Assembly: GCF_013394385.1 (NCBI RefSeq)
Contig: NZ_AP022834.1
Coordinates: 2,294,001-2,358,000 of the forward strand
From: Kocuria sp. TGY1127_2
GTDB lineage: Bacteria > Actinomycetota > Actinomycetes > Actinomycetales > Micrococcaceae
Direction: 5' to 3'
DNA length: 64,000 nt
The notes under the pieces: generated by a model
The model's input: the letters and a program-made list of their open reading frames with translations, nothing else
Told to the model about the DNA's origin: nothing
Databases searched by the model: none
Program-made: the position numbers and the translations under genes
Shown here: positions 40,093-48,166 of the stretch, in pieces
Position numbering within the stretch: the first letter of the stretch is position 1
Layout of the letters: each line of letters begins with the position of its first letter

Positions 40093-40137
40093 AACTCAGA
40101 TACCGGTTGCCACAAGTTGCCGCGAATTCCCTGAGTT
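40093..40137. promoter_or_regulatory. Inverted repeat between the LacI regulator and uxaC
   Basis: AACTCAG (40093-40099) and CTGAGTT (40131-40137) form a perfect 7-bp inverted repeat 31 nt apart. Between them lie a CCGG-centred segment and two direct GTTGCC copies. It spans the presumed uxaC promoter and is a candidate operator. Confidence 0.3.
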
Positions 40138-40150
40138 GGGGCAGAGGTGC

Positions 40151-41173
40151 CTAACCGATGCCGCGCGTGCTCCCCCGGGTAATCAAACGCGCCGGGAGAA
40201 CCACGGGACGCTCTGTTGACGCCTTGACCCCATTGGCAATCGCCATCACATGGGCGGCCGCGGTTGCACCCATTCGTTCGAAAGGTCCGACGACGGTCGT
40301 CAACTTCGGCCTCACCAGGCTTGATGCGAGTAGGTCGTCGAAACCGACGATCTGCAGGTCGTCGGGGACCACGACACCGGTCGACTGGACGTGCCGCATA
40401 AAGGACAGAGCCATCAGGTCGTTGTAGGCAATTACTGCGTCGGTGGGGCGCTCCCGCCAAACCTTCGCGGCTTGGACACCTCCCGACATTGTGGGTTCGA
40501 AAGGACCGATGCGGCGAAACTCCAGCCCAACGGCCTTACTGACGTCGCGGACGGCTGCCCACCGCATTCCATTGGCCCACGACGTTTCGGGACCCATGAT
40601 GTACGCGATGCTGCGCGCTCCAGTCCTCGCCAGGTGCTCAACCGCCGACCGAGTTCCTTGTTCCTGATCGATGACGACGGAAGCGACTCCCCGCACGGCC
40701 CTGTTCATCACGACCATCGCCTTCTGCTTGGCGAAGGTCCGGATCGCGGCGTCGGGCAAGCGTGCACCGGCAAGAATGAGCCCGTCCACGCTCGTGAGGC
40801 TTCGCTGGATAGCCTCTTGTTCCCGATCCCGGGACTCGCGCGAGTTGGACAGAATCGTCGTCATCCCTGAATCCCGCGCTGCCATCTCGACCCCCTGGAC
40901 CATGTCGATGAAAACCGGATTGGATATGTCCGCAACGATCAGTCCGAGCATCCAAGACGGCCTCCGCTCGGTCCCGCCCGCACGCCTCAGCGCCTGATTC
41001 CTGTATCCGACCCGTTCCGCGGCCGCACGGACTTTCTCCGCGGTCGCATAAGAGACCCTTCCAGGGCGTGAGAAAGTGCGGGAGACGGTCGATGCCGCGA
41101 CACCGGCCTCGCGGGCGACGTCGTAGATACTCGCCGGGCCGGTCGATTCGCGGGCTTTTCCGTTGTCCTGCAT
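40151..41173 (-). CDS. LacI family transcriptional regulator
   Basis: A 340-residue repressor. The N-terminal helix-turn-helix and hinge read SIYDVAREAGVAASTVSRTFSRPGRVSYATAEKVRAAA (about residues 13-50). The periplasmic-binding-like effector domain follows (LGLIVADISNPVFIDMVQG, DGLILAGARLPD, QIVGFDDLLASSLVRP). The start at 41173 is chosen because the HTH begins just after it; the 45 upstream codons are not protein-like. The adjacent hexuronide genes are the obvious target, with glucuronate, fructuronate or a glucuronide as likely inducer (inference). Confidence 0.92.
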   Translation of the reverse strand: MQDNGKARESTGPASIYDVAREAGVAASTVSRTFSRPGRVSYATAEKVRAAAERVGYRNQALRRAGGTERRPSWMLGLIVADISNPVFIDMVQGVEMAARDSGMTTILSNSRESRDREQEAIQRSLTSVDGLILAGARLPDAAIRTFAKQKAMVVMNRAVRGVASVVIDQEQGTRSAVEHLARTGARSIAYIMGPETSWANGMRWAAVRDVSKAVGLEFRRIGPFEPTMSGGVQAAKVWRERPTDAVIAYNDLMALSFMRHVQSTGVVVPDDLQIVGFDDLLASSLVRPKLTTVVGPFERMGATAAAHVMAIANGVKASTERPVVLPARLITRGSTRGIG

Positions 41174-41308
41174 GGCTAGATTCTCGACCCCCGTCGCGAA
41201 CCGGCAAAATCCTGCCGCCGTTTCGGCACAGTTTTCCCGTTTCTTGCCGTGCAGCCGGTCCGAGGCGCCTGTTCGGCATGAAGAAGCGACCGCTCCGGCC
41301 GCAAACAT

Positions 41309-41347
41309 GATGACTCCCCGCTTTCTTCGGGAAAACGGGGAGTCATC
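41309..41347 (-). terminator. Terminator hairpin after purH
   Basis: A 12-bp perfect stem (GATGACTCCCCG) plus an inner TTTC/GGAAA helix closed by a TTCG tetraloop lies 20 nt after the purH stop and upstream of the LacI gene. Confidence 0.8.
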
Positions 41348-41366
41348 GCTTGTTCGTTCGGGAGCA

Positions 41367-42977
41367 CTAGTGGAAGAAGTGACGTGCCCCGGTGACGTAC
41401 ATGGTTACGCCGGCCTTGTTTGCCGCTTCAATGACTTCTTCGTCCCGGATCGATCCACCGGGCTGGACGACGGCGCGCACGCCAGCTTCCAGGAGGACCT
41501 CAAGGCCGTCGGCAAACGGGAAGAATGCATCAGATGCCGCAACGGCGCCACGAGCACGCTCCTGGTTGCCTTCGCCGAGAGAATTGGCACGCTCGACCGA
41601 GAGCTTGCACGAATCGACGCGGTTGACCTGGCCCATACCGATTCCGACCGCAGCTCCGCTTTCGGCCAACAGAATCGCATTCGATTTGGCCGAACGCAGA
41701 GCGCGCCACGCGAACTCAAGATCCGAAAGAGTTTTTTCGTCCGCGGCTTCCCCTGCCACGAGCGTCCAATTAGAGGGATTGTCACCGTCGGCCTGAAGCC
41801 TATCGCTCTGCTGGAACAACGCGCCACCGGAAACCTGACGGTATTCGATGCTCTCGCGCTCGAAACCCTCCGGCAGGAGGAGAATTCGCAGATTCTTTTT
41901 GGTCTTCAAAACCTCGAGGGCGCCGTCTTCGTAAGAAGGGGCGATGATGACCTCCGTGAAGATCCCCTTGACGGTCTCGGCCATTTCCTGGGTGACTTCA
42001 CGATTCGCCGCGATGACCCCACCGTAGGCGGACAGCGGATCGCATGCATGAGCCTTGCGGTGGGCGTCAGCGATGGGATCCGCAGCATCCGCCGAACCCA
42101 CGGCAATTCCGCACGGGTTGTTGTGCTTGATGATCGCAACAGCCGGGTCGGCAAAGTCGAAGGCCGCTCGCAGCGCCGCATCCCCGTCGACGTAATTGTT
42201 GTAGGACATCGCTTTGCCGCCCAATTGCTCGGCCTGGGCAATGCCCGGTGCTACCGCCGGATCGACGTACAGTGCACCGCGCTGATGCGGATTCTCGCCG
42301 TAACGCAATGATTCGGAGCGCTCGAAGCCCATTCCGGCGTAGGGAGGCCAAAAATTGGCCTCCGGGTCCTGAGCGAATTGCTGCTGGGTCCAGGTTGCCA
42401 CGGCGGTGTCGTAGGCTGCGGTATGGGAGAAGGCTCCTGCCGCAAGACGACGGCGCTCGGCCAGGTCGAATCCGCCGTTCCGGGCGGCTTCGACAACGCG
42501 GCCGTACTGAGCGGGGTCCACCACGACGGAAACCGAATGATGGTTCTTGGCCGCGGCGCGAACCATGGAAGGGCCACCGATATCGATCTTCTCGATGATG
42601 TCCTCTTCCCCGGCCCCCGAGGCGACGGTGTCAACGAACGGATAAAGGTTCACGATCACGAGGTCGAAGGGTTCGATACCTAGGTCCGAAAGCTGCTGGA
42701 CGTGGTCACTCTTGCGACGATCCGCCAGGATGCCCGCATGGATCTTCGGGTGGAGGGTCTTGACTCGCCCCTCCAAGCACTCGGGGAAATCCGTGATCTG
42801 AGCGACTTCGGTCACCGGAACGCCGGCATCCTTGATCTTCTGGGCAGTGGACCCCGTGGAGACAATGTCCACGCCTGCCTCGTGCAGACCACGGGCCAGG
42901 CCATCCAGCCCGGTCTTGTCGAAAACGGAAATCAGGGCTCGTTTGAACGGGACGCGATTCAGCTCGGTCAGGGACAC
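41367..42977 (-). CDS. purH: Bifunctional AICAR formyltransferase / IMP cyclohydrolase
   Basis: A 536-residue enzyme for the last two steps of IMP synthesis. The N-terminal MGS-like IMP cyclohydrolase domain (about 1-200) shows [18 protein letters not shown] and [15 protein letters not shown]. The C-terminal transformylase (about 210-536) has [15 protein letters not shown], the catalytic Lys-His region [14 protein letters not shown], and [35 protein letters not shown]. The GTG start has GGAG five nt upstream. It follows purN by 48 nt. Confidence 0.97.
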   Translation of the reverse strand: MSLTELNRVPFKRALISVFDKTGLDGLARGLHEAGVDIVSTGSTAQKIKDAGVPVTEVAQITDFPECLEGRVKTLHPKIHAGILADRRKSDHVQQLSDLGIEPFDLVIVNLYPFVDTVASGAGEEDIIEKIDIGGPSMVRAAAKNHHSVSVVVDPAQYGRVVEAARNGGFDLAERRRLAAGAFSHTAAYDTAVATWTQQQFAQDPEANFWPPYAGMGFERSESLRYGENPHQRGALYVDPAVAPGIAQAEQLGGKAMSYNNYVDGDAALRAAFDFADPAVAIIKHNNPCGIAVGSADAADPIADAHRKAHACDPLSAYGGVIAANREVTQEMAETVKGIFTEVIIAPSYEDGALEVLKTKKNLRILLLPEGFERESIEYRQVSGGALFQQSDRLQADGDNPSNWTLVAGEAADEKTLSDLEFAWRALRSAKSNAILLAESGAAVGIGMGQVNRVDSCKLSVERANSLGEGNQERARGAVAASDAFFPFADGLEVLLEAGVRAVVQPGGSIRDEEVIEAANKAGVTMYVTGARHFFH

Positions 42978-43025
42978 GGAAACTCCAACTCATCGGTTAT
43001 GGCGTACTACTGCCGGTGACGACGC

Positions 43026-43595
43026 TCAGTCTATTGCGCCGCCGGACAGGTTCTTAATTGTGGTTACAAGGAGGGAACGTTCTTGCGCTTTGATGCGCTC
43101 GTGAAGTGCTTCTTCGTCATCGCCATCCAGGACGGGCACCGCGGCCTGAGCGAGGATCGGACCTGTATCCACTCCGGAGTCCACCACGTGAACAGTCACG
43201 CCGGTGATTTTGACGCCGTGGGCCAGAGCATCTCTGACGCCGTGGGCCCCGGGGAAAGACGGCAGAAGGGCCGGGTGGGTATTGACGATCCGGCCTTCGA
43301 AACGGCCGACCAGGTCCGCATCCACGATGCGCATAAAACCTGCGAAGATGACGTAATCCGGCGCGTAGGAGGCGATCTTTTCCTCAAGGGCGCGGTTCCA
43401 TGCGGCCCGGTCTGCGTGATCCGAAGGGCTGACCACGAAATTCTCGATACCGGAATCGGCCGCTCGCTCGATTCCTCGGCAGGGCTTGTCCGCCCCTACG
43501 GCAGCGATCTCGACGTCGAGCAGATCCGCCTGCACTGCATCCAGAATGGACTGAAGATTTGTCCCGGAACCAGAGACCATGACCACTATGCGCAT
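43026..43595 (-). CDS. purN: Phosphoribosylglycinamide formyltransferase
   Basis: A 189-residue GAR transformylase using 10-formyl-THF in purine synthesis. Conserved features: VVMVSGSGTNLQSILDA (phosphate loop, residues 5-21), FAGFMRIVDADLVGRFEGRIVNTHPALLPSFPGAHG with the catalytic Asn and His, and the Asp in VHVVDSGVDTGPILAQ. The start at 43595 (MRIVVMVSG) is the family start, with AAGG eight nt upstream; longer open frame upstream is not used. Divergent from a small membrane protein only 38 nt away. Confidence 0.96.
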   Translation of the reverse strand: MRIVVMVSGSGTNLQSILDAVQADLLDVEIAAVGADKPCRGIERAADSGIENFVVSPSDHADRAAWNRALEEKIASYAPDYVIFAGFMRIVDADLVGRFEGRIVNTHPALLPSFPGAHGVRDALAHGVKITGVTVHVVDSGVDTGPILAQAAVPVLDGDDEEALHERIKAQERSLLVTTIKNLSGGAID

Positions 43596-43633
43596 GAACT
43601 CAACCTTACCGACATGCCCGGTAGTGTTGAGAT

Positions 43634-44059
43634 ATGACATCACCCAGCCCTGCTCAGGACCAGCCGAATCCCAAGCACCGCGGTTCCTTGGTGTACCGCT
43701 CGAGGATCACTATTCTGCTTTCGGTCGCGGGGCTTGTGGCCACGATGCTCTCCAGCACACGGTATGGCATGGCTGCGCTGGTCGTGTCGATGATTCTGAT
43801 GATCCTGGCGGCCGTCTGGTGCATCCTGACCATGATTGCGCTCAAAAAGGTCCGTGGGCAGTGGATCGGCTATTTCGTCTTGGCGCTCGTTCTACTGGCC
43901 AACTTCTATTTCGCCGCCAACGCCGGTATCAATCTGGCCATGTGGTCAGTTACCTCGGAATACCGTGAATGCGTTCAGAATTCCCTCACCATCTCATCCA
44001 ACAGCGGTTGCCAGCAGAGCCTGTACGACTCGCTGATGAACTCGTTGACCGGACGCTAG
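43634..44059 (+). CDS. Small hypothetical membrane protein
   Basis: A 141-residue protein. A 20-residue polar N terminus (PSPAQDQPNPKHRG) is followed by three transmembrane helices (ITILLSVAGLVATML, MAALVVSMILMILAAVWCIL, WIGYFVLALVLLANFYFAAN). A polar C terminus with two Cys residues (YRECVQNS and NSGCQQSL) is probably extracytoplasmic and could form a disulfide. No family recognised. A TAGTGT hexamer lies 6 nt before the ATG with no ribosome binding site. It is divergent from purN. Confidence 0.75.
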   Translation: MTSPSPAQDQPNPKHRGSLVYRSRITILLSVAGLVATMLSSTRYGMAALVVSMILMILAAVWCILTMIALKKVRGQWIGYFVLALVLLANFYFAANAGINLAMWSVTSEYRECVQNSLTISSNSGCQQSLYDSLMNSLTGR

Positions 44060-44223
44060 GCATTGCGGGCCATGACGTTGTGGTCACCGCGCCGAGGATG
44101 AAGGAACAAGCCCCTGGATTGCACGATGGGTGGCAATGCAGCGCCGTCGATAGTCATCGAGACGCTGAAAAGCGGGGATGGCGATGCAGCGGGGACTCAG
44201 TCGGCGGACTCGCGGGCGGAGTG

Positions 44224-44823
44224 CTACCGCACTCGTAAGGCGTCGAGCGCGAGGTCGCGAAGTCTGCACTCCTGCTCGGGCCTTCCAGCGCGGGCTGTGG
44301 CCAGGAAGATGCCAAGCAGCAGGACCGCCACATCGTCCGCCTCGACGTCGCCGCGCAAGGTGCCGTCCGCGACGCCGGTCCGGAGCAGCAGCTCCACGGA
44401 CTCGGCCACCCGGCGGCGGATAAGCGGACGAGAGGGTCTGGGCGTGGAGAGCTCGGTTCGGATGGCGTCGAGCATTCCGTGCTTGGTGGCGGCGAACCTG
44501 GCATGTCGCGCGGCCCATTCGCGCAGCGCCTGGTCGCCAGGGAGGCGGCGGCTGAGGTCTTCGGCCTCGTCCTGCAGCGCGTCGAGCTGGGTCGCGTAGA
44601 CGGCTTCGACGAGCGCGTCGCGGGTTGGGAAGTGTCGGTAGAGGGTCCCGATACCGACGCCTGCCTCCCCGGCGATTGCCTCGAGGGAGGAAGAGCGGTT
44701 CTTATCCGTCAGGGCGTGAGTCGCGGCCTTGATCAGTCGCTCCCGGTTGCGCTGTGCATCCGCGCGGAGTGGTCTCTCCGGGGCGGGTGGGGTGGTGCCG
44801 ATTTTTGACGATGATTCTTGCAT
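44224..44823 (-). CDS. TetR family transcriptional regulator
   Basis: A 199-residue repressor. The N-terminal HTH spans about residues 25-70 (NRERLIKAATHALTDKN, SLEAIAGEAGVGIGTLYRHFPTRDALVEAVY). The C-terminal ligand domain ends with DDVAVLLLGIFLATARAG. It is divergent from an aldo-keto reductase, and two near-identical palindromes lie between them. One palindrome covers its own ribosome binding site, implying autoregulation. The gene is noticeably richer in G+C than flanking genes, which may reflect transfer. Confidence 0.93.
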   Translation of the reverse strand: MQESSSKIGTTPPAPERPLRADAQRNRERLIKAATHALTDKNRSSSLEAIAGEAGVGIGTLYRHFPTRDALVEAVYATQLDALQDEAEDLSRRLPGDQALREWAARHARFAATKHGMLDAIRTELSTPRPSRPLIRRRVAESVELLLRTGVADGTLRGDVEADDVAVLLLGIFLATARAGRPEQECRLRDLALDALRVR

Positions 44824-44824
44824 G

Positions 44825-44838
44825 CGGAGGAACCTCCG
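44825..44838. promoter_or_regulatory. TetR operator 1 (predicted)
   Basis: CGGAGG-AA-CCTCCG is a perfect 6+6 palindrome 1 nt upstream of the tetR start codon and includes its GGAGG ribosome binding site. Confidence 0.65.
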
Positions 44839-44857
44839 GTTACTGTGGGTCTGGAAA

Positions 44858-44871
44858 CGGAGTAACCTCCG
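44858..44871. promoter_or_regulatory. TetR operator 2 (predicted)
   Basis: CGGAGT-AA-CCTCCG differs from operator 1 at one base. Its centre is 33 bp from that of operator 1, about three helical turns. It sits just upstream of a CTATAT -10 like element for the reductase gene. Confidence 0.62.
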
Positions 44872-44906
44872 CTTTACCTCATCATTCTATATGAAGGGTC
44901 GTCACC

Positions 44907-45809
44907 ATGCCTGCTCATCACAACACAGACGCCCAGCGCCCCGGAGGTCCGGGGTCGATCGCCGGCCGCACGGTCGCTAGGGTCGGATACGGGGCGATGC
45001 AGCTCGTGCGATCGAGCACCGACCGCACCGCAGCGATCTCACTCCTGCGCCGAACCGTCGAGCTCGGGGTGGACCACATCGACACCGCCCAGTTCTACGG
45101 GGACCAGCTGGTCAACGAGTATCTGGGGGAAGCGATCCGGCCCGAGGACGGCGTGGTGATCGTCAGCAAGGTCGGCTTCGACCCGAACCCCGGCGGGCAA
45201 TTCCCGATGCGCCCGGCTCAGCGTCCGGAGGAGCTGCGCGCGAGTGTCACGACCAATCTTCGGACCCTGAAGCTGGACCAGATCCCCGTCGTAAACCTGC
45301 GTCGGCCGGAGCACGAGAGTCGCATGCCTCTGCCCGCGGATCAGGCGGTGGGCCTGGATGACCAGCTCGAGGCCATGACTGCGATGCGTGAGGAGGGGCT
45401 GATCGGCGACTTCGGGATCAGCAATGCCCCGGAGAGCGAGGTCCGCCGCGCGATCTCCGCTGGGATCGTCTGCGTGCAGAATGCCTACGGTCTGTTGTCC
45501 CGCGGGGACGAGGCGATCGGCGCTCTGTGCCAGGAGGAGGGCATCGCCTGGGTCCCGTTTTTCCCCTTGGGCAGCGCATTTCCCGGGACGCCCTCGGTCA
45601 GCGATCTCCCCGCGGCTCGTGACGTGGCCGCTGCGCTCGGCGCCACGCCTTCCCAGGTCGGTCTCGCCTGGCTGCTCCACCATTTCCCGACCTGCTTGCT
45701 CATCCCGGGCACGGGGTCCGTCGATCATCTCGAGGAGAACATCGCCGCCGGCTCCCTGGTGCTGGACGATCAGATGCTCGCCGACCTCGACCGGGCCGCG
45801 ACGGTCTGA
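44907..45809 (+). CDS. Aldo/keto reductase
   Basis: A 300-residue NADPH-dependent oxidoreductase with the AKR barrel. Catalytic Asp and Tyr are in VDHIDTAQFYGDQLVNEYLG and the Lys in GVVIVSKVGFDP. The position of the usual catalytic His (normally LHRP or LHWP) reads VVNLRRPEHE, so His is replaced by Arg; this occurs in a known actinobacterial AKR subgroup. The cofactor segment SQVGLAWLLHHFPTCLLIPGTGSVDHLEENI is intact. GAAGGG lies about 8 nt before the ATG. It is probably controlled by the divergent TetR protein through the two operators. Confidence 0.92.
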   Translation: MPAHHNTDAQRPGGPGSIAGRTVARVGYGAMQLVRSSTDRTAAISLLRRTVELGVDHIDTAQFYGDQLVNEYLGEAIRPEDGVVIVSKVGFDPNPGGQFPMRPAQRPEELRASVTTNLRTLKLDQIPVVNLRRPEHESRMPLPADQAVGLDDQLEAMTAMREEGLIGDFGISNAPESEVRRAISAGIVCVQNAYGLLSRGDEAIGALCQEEGIAWVPFFPLGSAFPGTPSVSDLPAARDVAAALGATPSQVGLAWLLHHFPTCLLIPGTGSVDHLEENIAAGSLVLDDQMLADLDRAATV

Positions 45810-46165
45810 ACCTCGGCGAGCCTCTTTGCCCGTGGAGCGGCTGCCGTACTGCCCGCGACCGCGGCATCGAGGTGGAACAGCTCGGCCAGCGGGGAGCGCT
45901 TGTTGATGTCGGCTCCGGCGCCCGGTAGCGCTGTTCCACCGCCGAGCTCGGGTCCTAGCTTTTGCAGGTCATGGGGCGCCGACGTTGAAGCCTCCTCCGA
46001 GCTGCCTGAGCGAGAGACCGGGCAGTCGCCGCCCGGGTCCACCATGACAACTATCATCACCCGCACACCGCCTGCGGCGACCAGCTTCCTGCCTCATGGC
46101 TCCATGACTCCATGCCAGCGTTGACAACGCCATGACCGACGAGAACTAGGTCCTCGCCTTATCGT
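45810..46165. other. Gene-poor GC-rich stretch between the reductase and perM
   Basis: 356 bp with no convincing gene. A minus-strand open frame of 98 codons (45770-46066) contains PHDLQKLGPELGGGTALPGAGADIN but lacks a ribosome binding site and runs into the reductase gene. It may be a degraded remnant or chance in GC-rich DNA. No clear terminator is visible although the flanking genes are convergent. Confidence 0.35.
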
Positions 46166-48058
46166 TCATTTCCGGCGCCGACCGGGCCGCGCGATCACCG
46201 GACGATTTTCCGGAACGGTGTGGGGCTTCTCGGGGACGGAAGGCTCAGATTCCTCGGGTTCCGGCGCCTTAGTTCTGGGTCCCCGTTCCTGCTCCTCTGT
46301 GGAGGGTTCTTCCGGCGTCGCATCCGGGCCGGCCCACGGCAGATCTGATTCCTCATGGGGAGCCGCGGAAGCCTCCGGCGGTTCAAGCGGCGCCTTGTCA
46401 TCCGTGGACGACGACTGTGCTTGGTCGGGCCCCGGCCGGAACTTGCGCAATCGTGCGAGCGCGCTGACCTGGTCGGAGTCGCGCTCCTTCGATTCTGCTT
46501 CCGGCTCCGGAGCGGCCGACGAGGCGGCCTCCGGCCCGGGATCGGGTGCCTGGGAGACTTTGGCCGAGGAGGCTCTGACCCCGGAATTCTTCGGTTGGGC
46601 CGGTCGTTCTGGGGAATTCCCGTTCTGGGGTGAGACCGGCTCCGAATCAGGTCTCGATGCCATGGTCCGAACTCGTGATTTCCGGTCAGGGGAATTTTGG
46701 GCGGGGATCTTGGGCTTGGACGGCTCTTTCCCTCTTCCTTTCACACCTCGGGCCGGGCGGGGCTCATGGCTGACATCGGTCGTCGGGTCGTGCTCGATCC
46801 ACGGGCCAATGAGCTGACCGATGATCGCACCGATGGCTATGGTCACTGCGGTCCAGAGACCCGTCGTCCAGGGATGCGGGCCGAAATCGGTGAAGCGTCC
46901 CACACCCAAAGACCCGTGTGCCAACGCCGCGAACAGGCACGCGGCCAAGCCGACAAGCGCCCCCAAGGAAATGGCCAGGATCAGCCCGGACAGCACGGCG
47001 GCCAGCCATCGCCACGCGAGCTTGAGGGTCAGCCACTCATCGAGATGGTTCTCCCCGTCCCGAATGAAGTACCAGCCGGCCATGGCGCCCGCGAGAATCG
47101 GAAGTGCAAGGACAACATAGGCCCACGTGGTTGGTTCTGCCGGAACGGCGCCGAGGATCGGAAGAGACGGCAGAGCACCTGCATGAGTCGCGGCGGGCGA
47201 AATCACAGTTCCCTGGCCGACGGCGAATCCTGCCCCGTTGCCCCAAGCCATCCCGAAAATCATCAGATTGGGCAGCAAAGCGAACTGAACGAGGGTCACC
47301 GAGATATCGCCGAGGAACCCCGCATGGAGCCCTTGGTAGAGAGAAATCATGCGGTTCCAGTGGAAAAAGATCGAAAGGCCCGTGAGCAAAGCACCCGTCG
47401 CAAGGATCCCGACGATGCCGACCCATGCCGCCCGAATGAGCGATACAACGTATGCTCCGGTCCACCTCGAATATTGGCTGTAGCGTTCGGACAGCTTTTC
47501 CGGGTCTATCCCCACCAGGCGCAACCACGAGCCCGCAACCTGGTGACCGCCCCAGAACATACCGACCATCAAGACTCCGAGTGGAACGATCGCGGAGACC
47601 ACCGGATTGCTCGAAAGCGCGGACGTGCTCGTGACGAGGCTCAAGGCAGCCCCGATGACGATGTACATCACGGCCCCGCCCACGAGGGCCTGCCAGAATT
47701 GTCCCTCGTAGGACGCCCGAGCGAGCCTTTTCCCGGCTCGGCGCGCAAAGAGGAGCAAGACCACGGTCAGTCCGAGCGGGGTGAAGGTCGCAAGACCCTC
47801 GACCGCCTCCGTGGATTCCGACATGGGAATGTCAATGTGGAGCCCCACGCCGTGTCCGGCGAGCCACAGCTGACCGGTTCCGGCGAGCACGGCCACCGGC
47901 GATCCCGGGAAACCCAGTGAAGCCCAACCGATCAGGACCAGGACGAGAATGACAAACCACGATCCGAGGCTGGTCAGGAGGATTTCGATCATCGCCTGAA
48001 GCCAGAGCGGCATAGGCAACGACCGGGAAGGCGAGGGGCTACGAGGCGTCTTCTTCAT
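46166..48058 (-). CDS. perM: PerM / DUF6350 family membrane protein
   Basis: A 630-residue polytopic membrane protein. Residues about 20-430 contain 8-10 helices and conserved Gly/Trp-rich segments such as LTSLGSWFVILVLVLIGWASLG, FWGGHQVAGSWLRLVGID and MIFGMAWGNGAGFAVGQGTVISPA. Residues 430-630 are a cytoplasmic tail very rich in Pro, Ser, Glu and Lys. In mycobacteria PerM supports division and persistence and its gene adjoins purN and purH. Here the same association is kept but three genes intervene. The assignment rests on the membrane pattern and the context. Confidence 0.85.
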   Translation of the reverse strand: MKKTPRSPSPSRSLPMPLWLQAMIEILLTSLGSWFVILVLVLIGWASLGFPGSPVAVLAGTGQLWLAGHGVGLHIDIPMSESTEAVEGLATFTPLGLTVVLLLFARRAGKRLARASYEGQFWQALVGGAVMYIVIGAALSLVTSTSALSSNPVVSAIVPLGVLMVGMFWGGHQVAGSWLRLVGIDPEKLSERYSQYSRWTGAYVVSLIRAAWVGIVGILATGALLTGLSIFFHWNRMISLYQGLHAGFLGDISVTLVQFALLPNLMIFGMAWGNGAGFAVGQGTVISPAATHAGALPSLPILGAVPAEPTTWAYVVLALPILAGAMAGWYFIRDGENHLDEWLTLKLAWRWLAAVLSGLILAISLGALVGLAACLFAALAHGSLGVGRFTDFGPHPWTTGLWTAVTIAIGAIIGQLIGPWIEHDPTTDVSHEPRPARGVKGRGKEPSKPKIPAQNSPDRKSRVRTMASRPDSEPVSPQNGNSPERPAQPKNSGVRASSAKVSQAPDPGPEAASSAAPEPEAESKERDSDQVSALARLRKFRPGPDQAQSSSTDDKAPLEPPEASAAPHEESDLPWAGPDATPEEPSTEEQERGPRTKAPEPEESEPSVPEKPHTVPENRPVIARPGRRRK

Positions 48059-48166
48059 CGCCTCTCATCATGTCACGCGGCACGGCCTTTGGCTTTTAAT
48101 CCACAGTTCAATCTGACGTCATCTGAACCTCGCACGAAAGTTCGGGTCAGACGGTTGCCTTGGATT

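Noticed and set aside
38735-40219. 494-codon plus-strand open frame opposite uxaC
   Set aside because: Antisense shadow of glucuronate isomerase, which shows complete family motifs.
44084-44518. Minus-strand frame whose end (DDYRRRCIATHRAIQGL) looked like a transposase fragment
   Set aside because: Most of it overlaps tetR in another frame and the short match is too weak to support an IS remnant.
45770-46066. 98-codon minus-strand open frame after the reductase gene
   Set aside because: No ribosome binding site, overlaps the end of the reductase gene in antisense, and I recognise no family. Kept only as part of the gene-free stretch.
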